DNA from: CAZMVY01 sp964617875
GTDB taxonomy: Bacteria; Planctomycetota; Phycisphaerae; UBA1845; PWPN01
NCBI GenBank assembly: GCA_964617875.1
Contig: CAZUAI010000041.1
Location: 1-48,656, forward strand
Reading direction: 5' to 3'
Length of the DNA stretch: 48,656 nt
Part shown: positions 34,559 to 41,702 of the stretch, piece by piece
Layout of the letters: the number at the start of each line of letters is the position of its first letter
Position numbering within the stretch: position 1 is the stretch's first letter
Position numbers and translations under genes: made by a program
The notes under the pieces: generated by a model
The model's input: the letters and a program-made list of their open reading frames with translations, nothing else
Told to the model about the DNA's origin: nothing
Database searches by the model: none

Positions 34559-34667
34559 ACATGGCCCCGACGTGGAGAGTCCGCCACAACTCCTTTGCAG
34601 ATCGATCGTTACGGCGATGAGTTTCCGGAATCAGCGATCTCCGCCAGGGAGGGCCGGCCGGTATAGT

Positions 34668-34683
34668 GTTGCGAAATGCAATA
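34668..34683. promoter_or_regulatory. Candidate activator-binding dyad (left operon)
   Basis: Contains TTGC-GAAAT-GCAA, a perfect 4+5+4 dyad, immediately after the activator stop codon and about 110 bases upstream of the sigma-54 promoter. ATGCAATA is shared with 36101-36108. Confidence 0.5.
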
Positions 34684-36069
34684 TTACCGCGGGCGGCTCC
34701 GGCCATCGGTCGGGGGCGTTTCGATCTTCAGCGATTTGAGCTTTCGAAAGAGCGTACTGGGATTGATCCCGAGTTCGCGGGCCGCTTGTCGGCGGTTGCC
34801 ATGATGACGACGCAAGGCTTCGGCGATCAGGAATCGCTCCATGGACCTCAGAGTTGTGGGGCCGCCGTGCTCGCCGGCCGCCGGGCCGGCGGCGGGGCGG
34901 AGTTCCGGCGGGAGGTGGTGGAGTTCGATCACGCTGCCCCGGCACAGGACGAACGCCTGTTCGATGATGTTCTCCAGTTCGCGAATGTTGCCGGGATACT
35001 CGTGCTCCATGAGACGGGCCAGCACCTCGTTCGAGACGCCGACGATGTCCCTGCCCTGCAGGCGGTTGAACCTGGCCACCAGCCGATCAATGAGCAGCGG
35101 GATGTCCTCGCGTCGCTGTCGCAGGCTGGGCAGCTTCAGGTAGACCACGCGGATGCGATAGAAGAGGTCCTCGCGGAACCTGCCCGCCCGCACCAGCTTG
35201 GCGAGGTCCTTGTTCGTGGCGGCGAGGACCCGGACGTTGACCTTGATGGATTCCACCGAGCCGAGGGGCTCGATGCACCGCTCCTGCAGGACACGGAGCA
35301 GGCGCACCTGCATGGCCGGCGAGATATCGCCGATTTCGTCGAGGAAAATCGTGCCGCCGTCGGCCATCGCGAATCGACCGGGCTTGTCCCGCCGGGCGTC
35401 GGTGAAAGCGCCCGCCTTGTGCCCGAACAGCTCGGATTCCAGCAGCGTGTCCGGCAGGGCTCCGCAGTTGATCGCGACGAAACGCTTCTTCCGGCGGCGG
35501 GACAGATTGTGGATGGCCCGTGCGAACAACTCCTTGCCGGTGCCGCTGGCCCCTTCGATCAGCACGGTGCTGTCGCTCTCGGCGATCTGCGGCAGGATCT
35601 GGAAGAGGCTGGTCATGGCCGGGCTGCGGCCGACGATGTCCTCGAACGTGTAGCGGGCCTCCAGCTCCTTCTGGAGCTGCTCGATCTGGCTGAGATCCTG
35701 AAACGTCTCCACGCCGCCGATGACGGTCCCGTTCGCGTCTTTGAGCAACGCCGTGGAAATCCGGATCGGGATCCGCTGGCCGGCGTGGCTGACGATATGG
35801 GCGGTGGCGTTGACGATCGGCCTGCCGGTCGTCAGCGTGCGTCGCAGGGCGCATGCGTTCTCGCAGATGCTGGCGCGGAAGACTTCGCAACACGGCTTGC
35901 CGAGGGCCTCCTTGCGGTCGATGCCGGTGATCCGCTCGGCGGCCCGATTGAACGCCGTGATCCGCCAGTCGAGATCGACGGTGAACACGCCCTCGTTGAT
36001 CGAATCGAGGATGACACTCTGCGGTTGAGCGGGCTGAGCGACGGCCATTCGGGGGGTCTCCAATGCCAC
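34684..36069 (-). CDS. Sigma-54-dependent activator with Cys-rich PAS domain
   Basis: A 461-residue regulator. The N-terminal PAS domain (about 18-130) carries four cysteines (C60, C61, C69, C73) that could bind a metal cluster or sense redox state. The AAA+ domain (145-385) has GASGTGKE (173-180), a GAFTDA loop at 220-225 in place of GAFTGA, and FLDEIGD (Walker B, about 242-248). The C-terminal Fis-type helix-turn-helix is FLIAEALRRHHGNRRQAAREL. It activates sigma-54 RNA polymerase and, with flanking -24/-12 sites, most likely controls both ORP arms, like DVU2106 in Desulfovibrio vulgaris. It is transcribed leftward, ahead of the left operon. Confidence 0.93.
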   Translation of the reverse strand: MALETPRMAVAQPAQPQSVILDSINEGVFTVDLDWRITAFNRAAERITGIDRKEALGKPCCEVFRASICENACALRRTLTTGRPIVNATAHIVSHAGQRIPIRISTALLKDANGTVIGGVETFQDLSQIEQLQKELEARYTFEDIVGRSPAMTSLFQILPQIAESDSTVLIEGASGTGKELFARAIHNLSRRRKKRFVAINCGALPDTLLESELFGHKAGAFTDARRDKPGRFAMADGGTIFLDEIGDISPAMQVRLLRVLQERCIEPLGSVESIKVNVRVLAATNKDLAKLVRAGRFREDLFYRIRVVYLKLPSLRQRREDIPLLIDRLVARFNRLQGRDIVGVSNEVLARLMEHEYPGNIRELENIIEQAFVLCRGSVIELHHLPPELRPAAGPAAGEHGGPTTLRSMERFLIAEALRRHHGNRRQAARELGINPSTLFRKLKSLKIETPPTDGRSRPR

Positions 36070-36092
36070 GGCCCGCGATCATAGCCGGTAAC

Positions 36093-36108
36093 TGCGCATT
36101 ATGCAATA
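36093..36108. promoter_or_regulatory. Candidate activator-binding site (right operon)
   Basis: GCGC-ATTAT-GCAA followed by TA shares GC-N5-GCAATA with the dyad at 34668-34683 (10 of 16 positions aligned). It lies in the divergent gap, about 120 bases upstream of the 36227 promoter and just ahead of the activator gene. Confidence 0.45.
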
Positions 36109-36226
36109 CTGTGATCCTGCGTTGGATTGCAGATCGCCATTCTTTTCGAATGGGGCGGCGGCGGATTCGTACTTTAACTGCCTATGCTGGCGTCGGTTAG
36201 CTTGCCGGGTGGGCCGGTCGTTCCGC

Positions 36227-36243
36227 TGGCACGCCAATTGTCC
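36227..36243 (+). promoter_or_regulatory. Probable sigma-54 promoter of the right ORP operon
   Basis: TGGCAC, 5 bases (GCCAA), TTGTCC. The -24 box is perfect and the spacing correct, but the -12 GC is GT. Initiation near 36252 leaves only about 4 bases before the ATG at 36256. Confidence 0.5.
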
Positions 36244-36255
36244 AACGTCGTGTTG

Positions 36256-36672
36256 ATGAGAATTGCGATTCCCCAGTGGCAGGGCCGGGTGTCTCCGGTC
36301 TTCGACGTGGCGGCAAACCTCCTGCTGGTTGAGGTCGAGGACGCCGGGGAGGTTGGGCGGCGGGAAGTCGCCTTGACCGCCACGGATCCGACGCGGCGGG
36401 CCCAGCAGGTCGCCCAGCTTCCGGCAGATGTGCTGATCTGCGGGGCGATCTCGTGGCCGCTGGAGATGGCCCTTTCTGCCGCCGGCGTGCGGGTGATCTC
36501 GCACATCTGCGGATGCATCGAGGAGGTCCTTACGGCGTTTCGAAACAACACACTGGGCGACGGGGCCTTCACCATGCCGGGGTGCTGCGGACGGCGTCAG
36601 CGGGGGCGCCACGGCGGCAGAGGCCGACGCCGCGGGCGGAAGGCCGACGTGCCCCAGCAGGAGAAGCCGTGA
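36256..36672 (+). CDS. NifX/NifB-like protein with basic Gly-Arg tail
   Basis: A 138-residue protein. Residues 1-110 have the NifX/NifB fold: MRIAIPQWQGRVSPVFDVA, LPADVLICGAISWPLEMAL and a Cys pair in ISHICGCIEEVL. A further CC occurs in MPGCCGRRQ, and the tail is Gly/Arg/Lys-rich (RGRHGGRGRRRGRK). The ATG at 36256 is chosen because family members begin with MxIAI; an upstream ATG at 36184 adds no conserved sequence. No Shine-Dalgarno sequence is seen, in line with the very short leader predicted from the sigma-54 site. It opens the right ORP arm, the position held by DVU2107-like genes elsewhere. Confidence 0.82.
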   Translation: MRIAIPQWQGRVSPVFDVAANLLLVEVEDAGEVGRREVALTATDPTRRAQQVAQLPADVLICGAISWPLEMALSAAGVRVISHICGCIEEVLTAFRNNTLGDGAFTMPGCCGRRQRGRHGGRGRRRGRKADVPQQEKP

Positions 36673-36781
36673 CGACAAGCACCGGGGGGCGTCGAGTGGA
36701 TCACGACGATATCGGCACGCGGAGCGCCCGTCGCATCGACGGCCGCGCGGCCCCGCCTGCCCCAACCAACAGGAGGCTCCC

Positions 36782-37738
36782 ATGAACCGAAGAATGAATC
36801 TCGTTCTTGCCGGATGTGTCCTGGCAGGCACGGCGGGTTGCCTGCCGTGGCTGGAGTCCGTCTTGCGCCCGCCGTCGTACGGGCAGACAGAGACGAAGAC
36901 TCTCGTTGTACAGAAGCCGCGGGCGTTTATGCAGCTCATCGAGTTCCACGACGACATTCAGGGCCTGAGAAACTGGGCCTATGAGCTGGAGCAGCGGGGC
37001 CTGCGATCGATCGTCAACGTCCGGTGGCCCATCGTCGAGGCGTATCCCGGCGACTTCCGGTGGCTGGCCGACCACGGCCACGAGATCATGGGGCTGTACA
37101 ACGGAGGACCGCTGTGGGACGTGCCTTACGAGGAGCAGCTTCGGGGCATGCAGGAAGCGAAGGAAGTGATCGAGCGCGTGACGGGCAAGCCGATGCGGAC
37201 GTTCAGCAGCGCGTATGCCGCCTGGGACGAGAACACCCTGAAGGCGGCGGATGCGCTGGGAGTGCAATACATCTTCGGCCGGGGCGCCAGCGACGTCGAG
37301 GCCGTCATCTTCAAGGCGGACGAGTACAAGTGCCAGATCATTTCGCAGAGCAACGTGACGTTCGCCGACATGGGCCGCGGCAGCCTGTGCGACTATTCGC
37401 TGTGGGCACGCGGCGCCACCGGGGCCGATTTCGAGCAGATCCTTCAGGAGACGCTGGCGAAGTACCCCAAGCGCCTCCTGGTATCAACCCACGCCTACCT
37501 CGGCGGCATGAAGAAAGACTGGTGGGAACCGTACAGGCGTTTTCTCGATAACGACAACGTCGACTGGATAGCGACGTTTGACGACTGGGTGAAGCCGCAG
37601 CACGGCGTCAACATCGGGGTTCCGCTGAGCATGGTCCCGGTGAACCGGGAGGTGAAGTACCAGACGCCCGCCCCGGCGGTTCCGCTGGAGGAGCTGGAGG
37701 ACGTGGACACGATGCACAACCCGTGTGCGACCTGGTGA
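36782..37738 (+). CDS. Putative polysaccharide deacetylase-like lipoprotein
   Basis: A 318-residue lipoprotein (lipobox LAGTAGC, Cys20). The mature part looks like a distant NodB/carbohydrate-esterase-4 barrel: EFHDDIQGLRNWAYEL, DHGHEIMGLYNGG, TGKPMRTFSSAYAAWDENTLKA and STHAYLGG. The classic TFDDG motif is not intact, so the activity may be lost or changed. It would sit in the periplasm or envelope. AGGAGG is 6-8 bases upstream of the ATG. It lies 109 bases after the NifX-like gene, in the same direction and probably the same transcript. Why a sugar-modifying fold sits in an ORP locus is unclear. Confidence 0.55.
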   Translation: MNRRMNLVLAGCVLAGTAGCLPWLESVLRPPSYGQTETKTLVVQKPRAFMQLIEFHDDIQGLRNWAYELEQRGLRSIVNVRWPIVEAYPGDFRWLADHGHEIMGLYNGGPLWDVPYEEQLRGMQEAKEVIERVTGKPMRTFSSAYAAWDENTLKAADALGVQYIFGRGASDVEAVIFKADEYKCQIISQSNVTFADMGRGSLCDYSLWARGATGADFEQILQETLAKYPKRLLVSTHAYLGGMKKDWWEPYRRFLDNDNVDWIATFDDWVKPQHGVNIGVPLSMVPVNREVKYQTPAPAVPLEELEDVDTMHNPCATW

Positions 37739-37838
37739 CGATCGGTTTCGGGCCGGCTGGTCCGGGGCGGCCAACACGGCGAACCGGTGCGGCGGGCCCG
37801 GGAAAAGATGATGCATGGGATCCTGGTCAGGAAACGCG

Positions 37839-38234
37839 ATGATGCGAACCGCATTCCGTGGTCTGTTATGCGTCGGGCTGGTCACGACGGTTTGTGGATG
37901 TCCCGCGGCCGTGCAGGACTCGACGAATCCGAACGCGCTGCTCATCTTTCATAACGGCACGGGGCCGATGTGCACGGCGGCGCTCGGCTGGCTGGCCAGG
38001 ATGCGGACGGATCATCCCGATCTGGTTGTCGAAGAACACCTGACCACCGACGCGGCCGGTCTTGCTCTCCTGGGGCAGTTGAGACTGCAATACGCCGAGA
38101 GCCAGGGTGTATCGACCGCCTTCGGCTACCTGCCAATCATCTTTTTCAAAGGCCAGGCGTTCTCCGGATTCAATGATGGGATACAGCAGTCCCTGGAGGG
38201 ACTGATCGAATCAATGAACACGCCGTCTTCGTAG
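37839..38234 (+). CDS. Thioredoxin-fold-like lipoprotein
   Basis: A 131-residue protein. Its signal peptide ends in a lipobox-like VTTVCGC. The mature part runs LLIFHNGTGPMCTAALGWLARM then DLVVEEHLT, FGYLPIIFFKGQAFSGF, the order of strands and the cis-Pro-like loop of a thioredoxin fold. Only one Cys (in GPMC) takes the place of the usual CxxC, so it may act as a mono-thiol or metal-binding protein. AGGA lies 6 bases before tandem ATGs. It is in the right ORP arm, after the deacetylase-like lipoprotein. Confidence 0.6.
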   Translation: MMRTAFRGLLCVGLVTTVCGCPAAVQDSTNPNALLIFHNGTGPMCTAALGWLARMRTDHPDLVVEEHLTTDAAGLALLGQLRLQYAESQGVSTAFGYLPIIFFKGQAFSGFNDGIQQSLEGLIESMNTPSS

Positions 38235-38303
38235 GACGGCGACACTGAGGCCTGTATGCCCGTGCCATTGCGCGGGTGTGACCATGAAGGGAGGTTCGTC
38301 ATT

Positions 38304-38693
38304 ATGCCGGGTTTGGATCAGACAGGACCTATGGGTGAGGGACCGCGAACGGGACGCGGTCGGGGCATTTGCCCGCCGACCGGGCCGGCCGGGGACGTGG
38401 CGCCGGTCTACGGAGTGGGGCGAGGCGGACTGCCGCGCGGCGGCGGCCGGGGACGGTGCTTCGGCGGCGGCCGCGGACAGGGGCGAGGAAGGGGCTGGCG
38501 GCACTGGCAACAGGCCACAGGCCTGCCCCAGGGAGTCCGGGCCGGACGGGAGCCGATGTCCAACGTCCCGTCGTCTCCCGAGGAGGAACGCTCGACGCTC
38601 AAGGCTCAAGCAGAGCGGCTTGAGAAGACCTTGAATGCGATCCGAAGCCGGATCTCCGAGATCGAGGCGACCGGCGGCCAACAAGAGGAGTAG
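38304..38693 (+). CDS. DUF5320-type small protein
   Basis: A 129-residue protein with the DUF5320 N-terminal signature MPGLDQTGPMGEGPRTGRG, then a Gly/Arg-rich low-complexity stretch and a C-terminal coiled coil (EEERSTLKAQAERLEKTLNA). Proteins of this family sit beside NifX/Mrp genes in many anaerobes, but their function is unknown. The start at 38304 follows GGGAGG by 9 bases; an earlier in-frame ATG at 38256 would break the signature. The next gene begins 2 bases after it. Confidence 0.78.
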   Translation: MPGLDQTGPMGEGPRTGRGRGICPPTGPAGDVAPVYGVGRGGLPRGGGRGRCFGGGRGQGRGRGWRHWQQATGLPQGVRAGREPMSNVPSSPEEERSTLKAQAERLEKTLNAIRSRISEIEATGGQQEE

Positions 38694-38695
38694 CG

Positions 38696-38968
38696 ATGCC
38701 CCGACGCGATGGAACGGGGCCGACGGGGCGGGGCGGCCGCGGACACGGGCGGGGGCCAGGAAACCGTTTCCGTCCGGCCCCAGGCCGCCGTGACCGGCCG
38801 ACGGCCACGGTGAACGCCGACAAGTGCCTCCTCTGCCGGGCCTGCGAGGACATCTGTCCGAGCGGAGCGATCACGGCAACGGACAAGGTGTTCATTGCCG
38901 CAGACCGATGCTCGGGCTGCGGAGCCTGCGTACAGGTCTGCGCCAACGGAGCGATCCGGCTTGTGTGA
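38696..38968 (+). CDS. Two-cluster 4Fe-4S ferredoxin with DUF5320-like N-terminus
   Basis: A 90-residue protein. The first 35 residues are Gly/Arg-rich and begin MPRRDGTGPTGRGG, similar to the preceding DUF5320 protein. The rest is a bacterial-type ferredoxin with cysteines at 44, 47, 50, 54 and 72, 75, 78, 82, so two [4Fe-4S] clusters are expected. The last two residues of the second cluster are ANGAI rather than the usual CP pattern. It may pass electrons to the P-loop ATPases or the flavoprotein of the cluster. Confidence 0.88.
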   Translation: MPRRDGTGPTGRGGRGHGRGPGNRFRPAPGRRDRPTATVNADKCLLCRACEDICPSGAITATDKVFIAADRCSGCGACVQVCANGAIRLV

Positions 38969-39044
38969 CACCGCCCGCGCACGAAAGGCGAGGTTTCTTC
39001 GGAGCGACCGGCGGGACCGGAAGAAGGAGAACCACTCGAACGAC

Positions 39045-39980
39045 ATGCGGACATACCTGGAATGCGTACCTTGTTTTCTTCGGCAGGCCCTGGATGCCTC
39101 GCGATCCGTCACGAGCGATCCGGCCGTGCATGAGAAGGTGGTTCGTGAGACGCTCCGACTGGCGTCGAGAATGCGATTTGACGTCTCGCCGCCCTGGATG
39201 GGGCAGAGGATTCACCGACTCCTGCGTGAGGCCACGGGCGATCCGGATCCCTACCGGGAGGCGAAGCGGCGGTCGAACGCGGTGGCGATGGAACTGTATC
39301 CGGAACTCAAGAAGCGGGTCGCGGCGTCCGCGGATCCGTTCGCCACGGCGGTGCATCTGGCGATTGCCGGGAACGTGATCGACCTTGGCTGCAAGGCGGA
39401 TCTCCACGACGGTGACGTCCACCGGGCCATTGAGGAGGCGTTGGCCGCCCCGATCAATCTGCGCGAGATCCACGCGATCCGGCAGGCCATCCGGGAAGCG
39501 AAGGCCATCCTGTACCTGGCCGACAACGCGGGCGAGATCGTCCTGGACCGCCTGCTCATCGAGTGCATGCCGACGGAGCGCACGACGCTGGTCGTGCGGG
39601 GCCGGCCGATCATCAACGACGCCACGCGGGAGGATGCGGAAGCCGCCGGGCTGACCGATCTGGTGGAAGTGATTGACAACGGCACTGACGTGCCGGGTAC
39701 GATTCTCAACCAGTGTTCTGCCGCGTTTCGAAGACGATTCGAAAACGCAGACCTGATCCTCGCCAAGGGCCAGGGGAACTACGAAACCCTCAACCAGGAA
39801 CGGCTGGACGGCGGGCAAGAAATGTTCTTCCTTCTCAAAGCCAAGTGCGCCGTCATCGCCAGGGACCTGGGCTGCCGTACGGGGGAGATGGTTGTATGGA
39901 AGTATCAGGCGGCGTCGCAGACCACCGTCGGGGGTGGCTGCGAGGACTTTGATTGGATGGCAGAGGAGGCCCATTCATGA
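39045..39980 (+). CDS. DUF89/ARMT1-like family protein
   Basis: A 311-residue protein of the DUF89 (damage-control phosphatase/ARMT1-like) family: MRTYLECVPCFLRQALDA at the start, AIAGNVIDLGC, LADNAGEIVLDRLLIE, VRGRPIINDATREDA and DLILAKGQGNYETL, with Asp/Asn residues that hold the metal. Archaeal and anaerobe DUF89 proteins often start with a Cys pair as here and are reported to act on phosphorylated metabolites. AGGAG is about 15 bases upstream of the ATG. Its stop overlaps the next ATG (ATGA). Confidence 0.88.
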   Translation: MRTYLECVPCFLRQALDASRSVTSDPAVHEKVVRETLRLASRMRFDVSPPWMGQRIHRLLREATGDPDPYREAKRRSNAVAMELYPELKKRVAASADPFATAVHLAIAGNVIDLGCKADLHDGDVHRAIEEALAAPINLREIHAIRQAIREAKAILYLADNAGEIVLDRLLIECMPTERTTLVVRGRPIINDATREDAEAAGLTDLVEVIDNGTDVPGTILNQCSAAFRRRFENADLILAKGQGNYETLNQERLDGGQEMFFLLKAKCAVIARDLGCRTGEMVVWKYQAASQTTVGGGCEDFDWMAEEAHS

Positions 39981-40294
39981 AGATTGGAGTCGCGGCAACC
40001 GGCGGATCCCTGGATGCGGAAGTGGCCGAGCAGTTCGGCCGGTGCCGATGGTTCGTCGTTGTGGATTCCGAGACGCTCCGGTTCGAGGCGTTCTTGAACT
40101 CTGCAATCACTGCGGCAAGCGGCGCGGGTCCTGCCGCGGTGAAGGAGCTGGTCGATCGCGGGGCGCAGGTGGTGCTCGCCGGCAAGTTCGGGCCGAAGGC
40201 GCAGCAGGCGCTTGAGGCGGCGGGGGTGCGCCATGCCGAGGCGAGCGGCAAGATACGTGCGGCGGTGGCAGGTTACGCGAAGGCGTCCGCATGA
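39977..40294 (+). CDS. NifX/NifB-like protein, ORP-type
   Basis: A 105-residue protein with the compact NifX/NifB fold: MKIGVAATGGSLDAEVAEQF then GRCRWFVVVDSETL, and AGPAAVKELVDRGAQVVLAGKFGPKAQQAL. It resembles the left-operon ORP-like protein in length and order of motifs and has no Cys-rich tail. The ATG overlaps the DUF89 stop by 4 bases, and its own stop overlaps the next small gene (ATGA). It is the fourth NifX-like gene in the locus. Confidence 0.85.
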   Translation: MKIGVAATGGSLDAEVAEQFGRCRWFVVVDSETLRFEAFLNSAITAASGAGPAAVKELVDRGAQVVLAGKFGPKAQQALEAAGVRHAEASGKIRAAVAGYAKASA

Positions 40295-40461
40295 ACGCCA
40301 GACGATCGCCTGTGACGAACGCGAATGTGGATCGCACGCGCATGTTGCAGGCGTGCGGCGGTGTCTGCTGCACGAGCGACATCGTGTTTCCGCTGCTCTT
40401 TGTCACGCGTCGATCCGCGGTTGCCGCCCCCCGGCCATGGGGCGAGGAGATGCATTCATGA
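40291..40461 (+). CDS. Small Cys-bearing protein, 56 aa
   Basis: A short ORF that overlaps by 4 bases (ATGA) both the gene before it and the gene after it, which supports translational coupling. It has MLQACGGVCC, with three Cys, in front of a hydrophobic stretch (DIVFPLLFV) and a polar end (PWGEEMHS). I recognise no family. It could be a real small metal-binding peptide or just a coupling spacer. Confidence 0.45.
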   Translation: MNARRSPVTNANVDRTRMLQACGGVCCTSDIVFPLLFVTRRSAVAAPRPWGEEMHS

Positions 40462-40772
40462 ACTCGAACGCGGCGACGGACGACGGGATGTCAGACCGGG
40501 TGGCGAGCGAGCCGCGGCACCTGGCAGAGCAGTATCGCCACGCGAAGAGACACCTGGTCCGCTTTCTTCTCTGGTGGGCGTGCCTGTTCGGTGTCGCGGG
40601 GCCGTTTGCCGTGTGCCCCTTCTGCGGGCAACCGGGGTGCGGCATGGGCGCCGGTTTCGCGGGGATCCTGGGCGGGGTTGGCGCCGCGCTGATGGTTGTC
40701 CCCCGCGCCTTGCGAAGCGCCTGGCAAGAACGGCGAAGCCGCAGGCAGCCTGCGGAGGGAAAGCCTTGCTGA
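40458..40772 (+). CDS. Small membrane protein with CPFCGQPGC motif
   Basis: A 104-residue protein with two hydrophobic segments (about 34-52, LVRFLLWWACLFGVAGPF; about 62-82, GMGAGFAGILGGVGAALMVV) flanking the Cys motif C53-PF-C56-GQPG-C61, likely a metal or redox site at the membrane face. The N-terminus is charged and cytoplasmic. The ATG overlaps the preceding small gene by 4 bases, and it overlaps the following MinD-type gene by 7. No family is recognised. In other ORP loci, genes of unknown function occupy a similar place. Confidence 0.62.
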   Translation: MNSNAATDDGMSDRVASEPRHLAEQYRHAKRHLVRFLLWWACLFGVAGPFAVCPFCGQPGCGMGAGFAGILGGVGAALMVVPRALRSAWQERRSRRQPAEGKPC

Positions 40773-41635
40773 CCATCGCCGTAGCCAGCGGCAAGGGCGG
40801 GACCGGCAAGACGACGGTGGCGACGAACCTCGCCTACGTGGCGTCGCTGAACGGCCGCACGGTTGCCTACGTCGACTGCGACGTGGAGGAGCCCAACGGA
40901 CACCTGTTTCTCAAGCCCGAGTGGCAGACGCGGGCGGCGGTGACGCGGCCCGTGCCTCAGGTTGATGAGTCCAAGTGCACGCAGTGCGGCCGGTGCGGCG
41001 AGATCTGTCAGTACAGCGCGATCGTTCCGCTCGGGGTGATGGTGCTGGTCTACGCCGAACTCTGCCACGGATGCGGCGGCTGCACGCTGGTCTGCCCGAC
41101 CGGCGCGATCACGGAAACGCCTCGGGAGGTCGGCACGCTCGAGGCAGGGCGGGCCGGCGCCGTCCAGTTTATCCGGGGCGTGTTGAACGTCGGCGAGGCC
41201 ATGAGCACGCCGCTCATCCGGCAGGTGAAGAACGCCTCGCCGAACGCCGATCTGACGATCCTGGATGCCCCGCCCGGCACATCCTGCCCGGTCATCGAGA
41301 CCGTGCGGGGCTCGGATTACGTCCTGCTCGTTACCGAGCCCACGCCGTTCGGATTGAACGACCTGAAGCTCGCGGTGGAGATGGTCCGATCTCTCCGGCA
41401 GCCGCTGGGGGTGGTCATCAATCGTGCCGACACGGGGGATCGCCACACGTGGGACTACTGCCACGCGCAACAGATTCCAATCCTGGCGGAGATCCCCGAC
41501 GACCGGCGAATCGCGGAAGCCTATTCGCGGGGTGAACTCATGGTCCAATCGCTTCCTGAATACCGGGAACTCCTGGACAGTCTTCTGGAACGGACGCGGA
41601 CCCGGATGACTCAATTGCGGAGGAGTGCTGAATGA
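40766..41635 (+). CDS. MinD-type P-loop ATPase with two 4Fe-4S motifs (1)
   Basis: A 289-residue ParA/MinD-like ATPase. The Walker A is SGKGGTGKTT, and DCDVEEPNGHLFL and DAPPGTSCPV are the other nucleotide motifs. A ferredoxin insert holds cysteines at 71, 74, 77, 81 and 100, 103, 106, 110. The start is TTG at 40766 with GGAGG 7 bases upstream; the longer frame upstream is another gene. Paired with the next ATPase it corresponds to DVU2103/DVU2104 of the Desulfovibrio ORP complex, where such proteins bind each other. Confidence 0.9.
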   Translation: MLTIAVASGKGGTGKTTVATNLAYVASLNGRTVAYVDCDVEEPNGHLFLKPEWQTRAAVTRPVPQVDESKCTQCGRCGEICQYSAIVPLGVMVLVYAELCHGCGGCTLVCPTGAITETPREVGTLEAGRAGAVQFIRGVLNVGEAMSTPLIRQVKNASPNADLTILDAPPGTSCPVIETVRGSDYVLLVTEPTPFGLNDLKLAVEMVRSLRQPLGVVINRADTGDRHTWDYCHAQQIPILAEIPDDRRIAEAYSRGELMVQSLPEYRELLDSLLERTRTRMTQLRRSAE

Positions 41636-41702
41636 AACCGGGCATGATTCTTACTCATGCTGATCCGGAGACCTTCTGACTTCGCCAGACAGAGACACAA
41701 GC

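Noticed and set aside
32822..40294. Possible nitrogen fixation locus because of NifX-like and Mrp genes
   Set aside because: No nifHDK or other nif structural genes are present. The neighbours (MinD-type ATPases, DUF5320, sigma-54 activator) fit the ORP system instead.
41632..41679. 15-codon ORF overlapping the end of the first MinD-type gene
   Set aside because: It overlaps by ATGA but is too short and featureless to support as a gene; it might act as a coupling leader.
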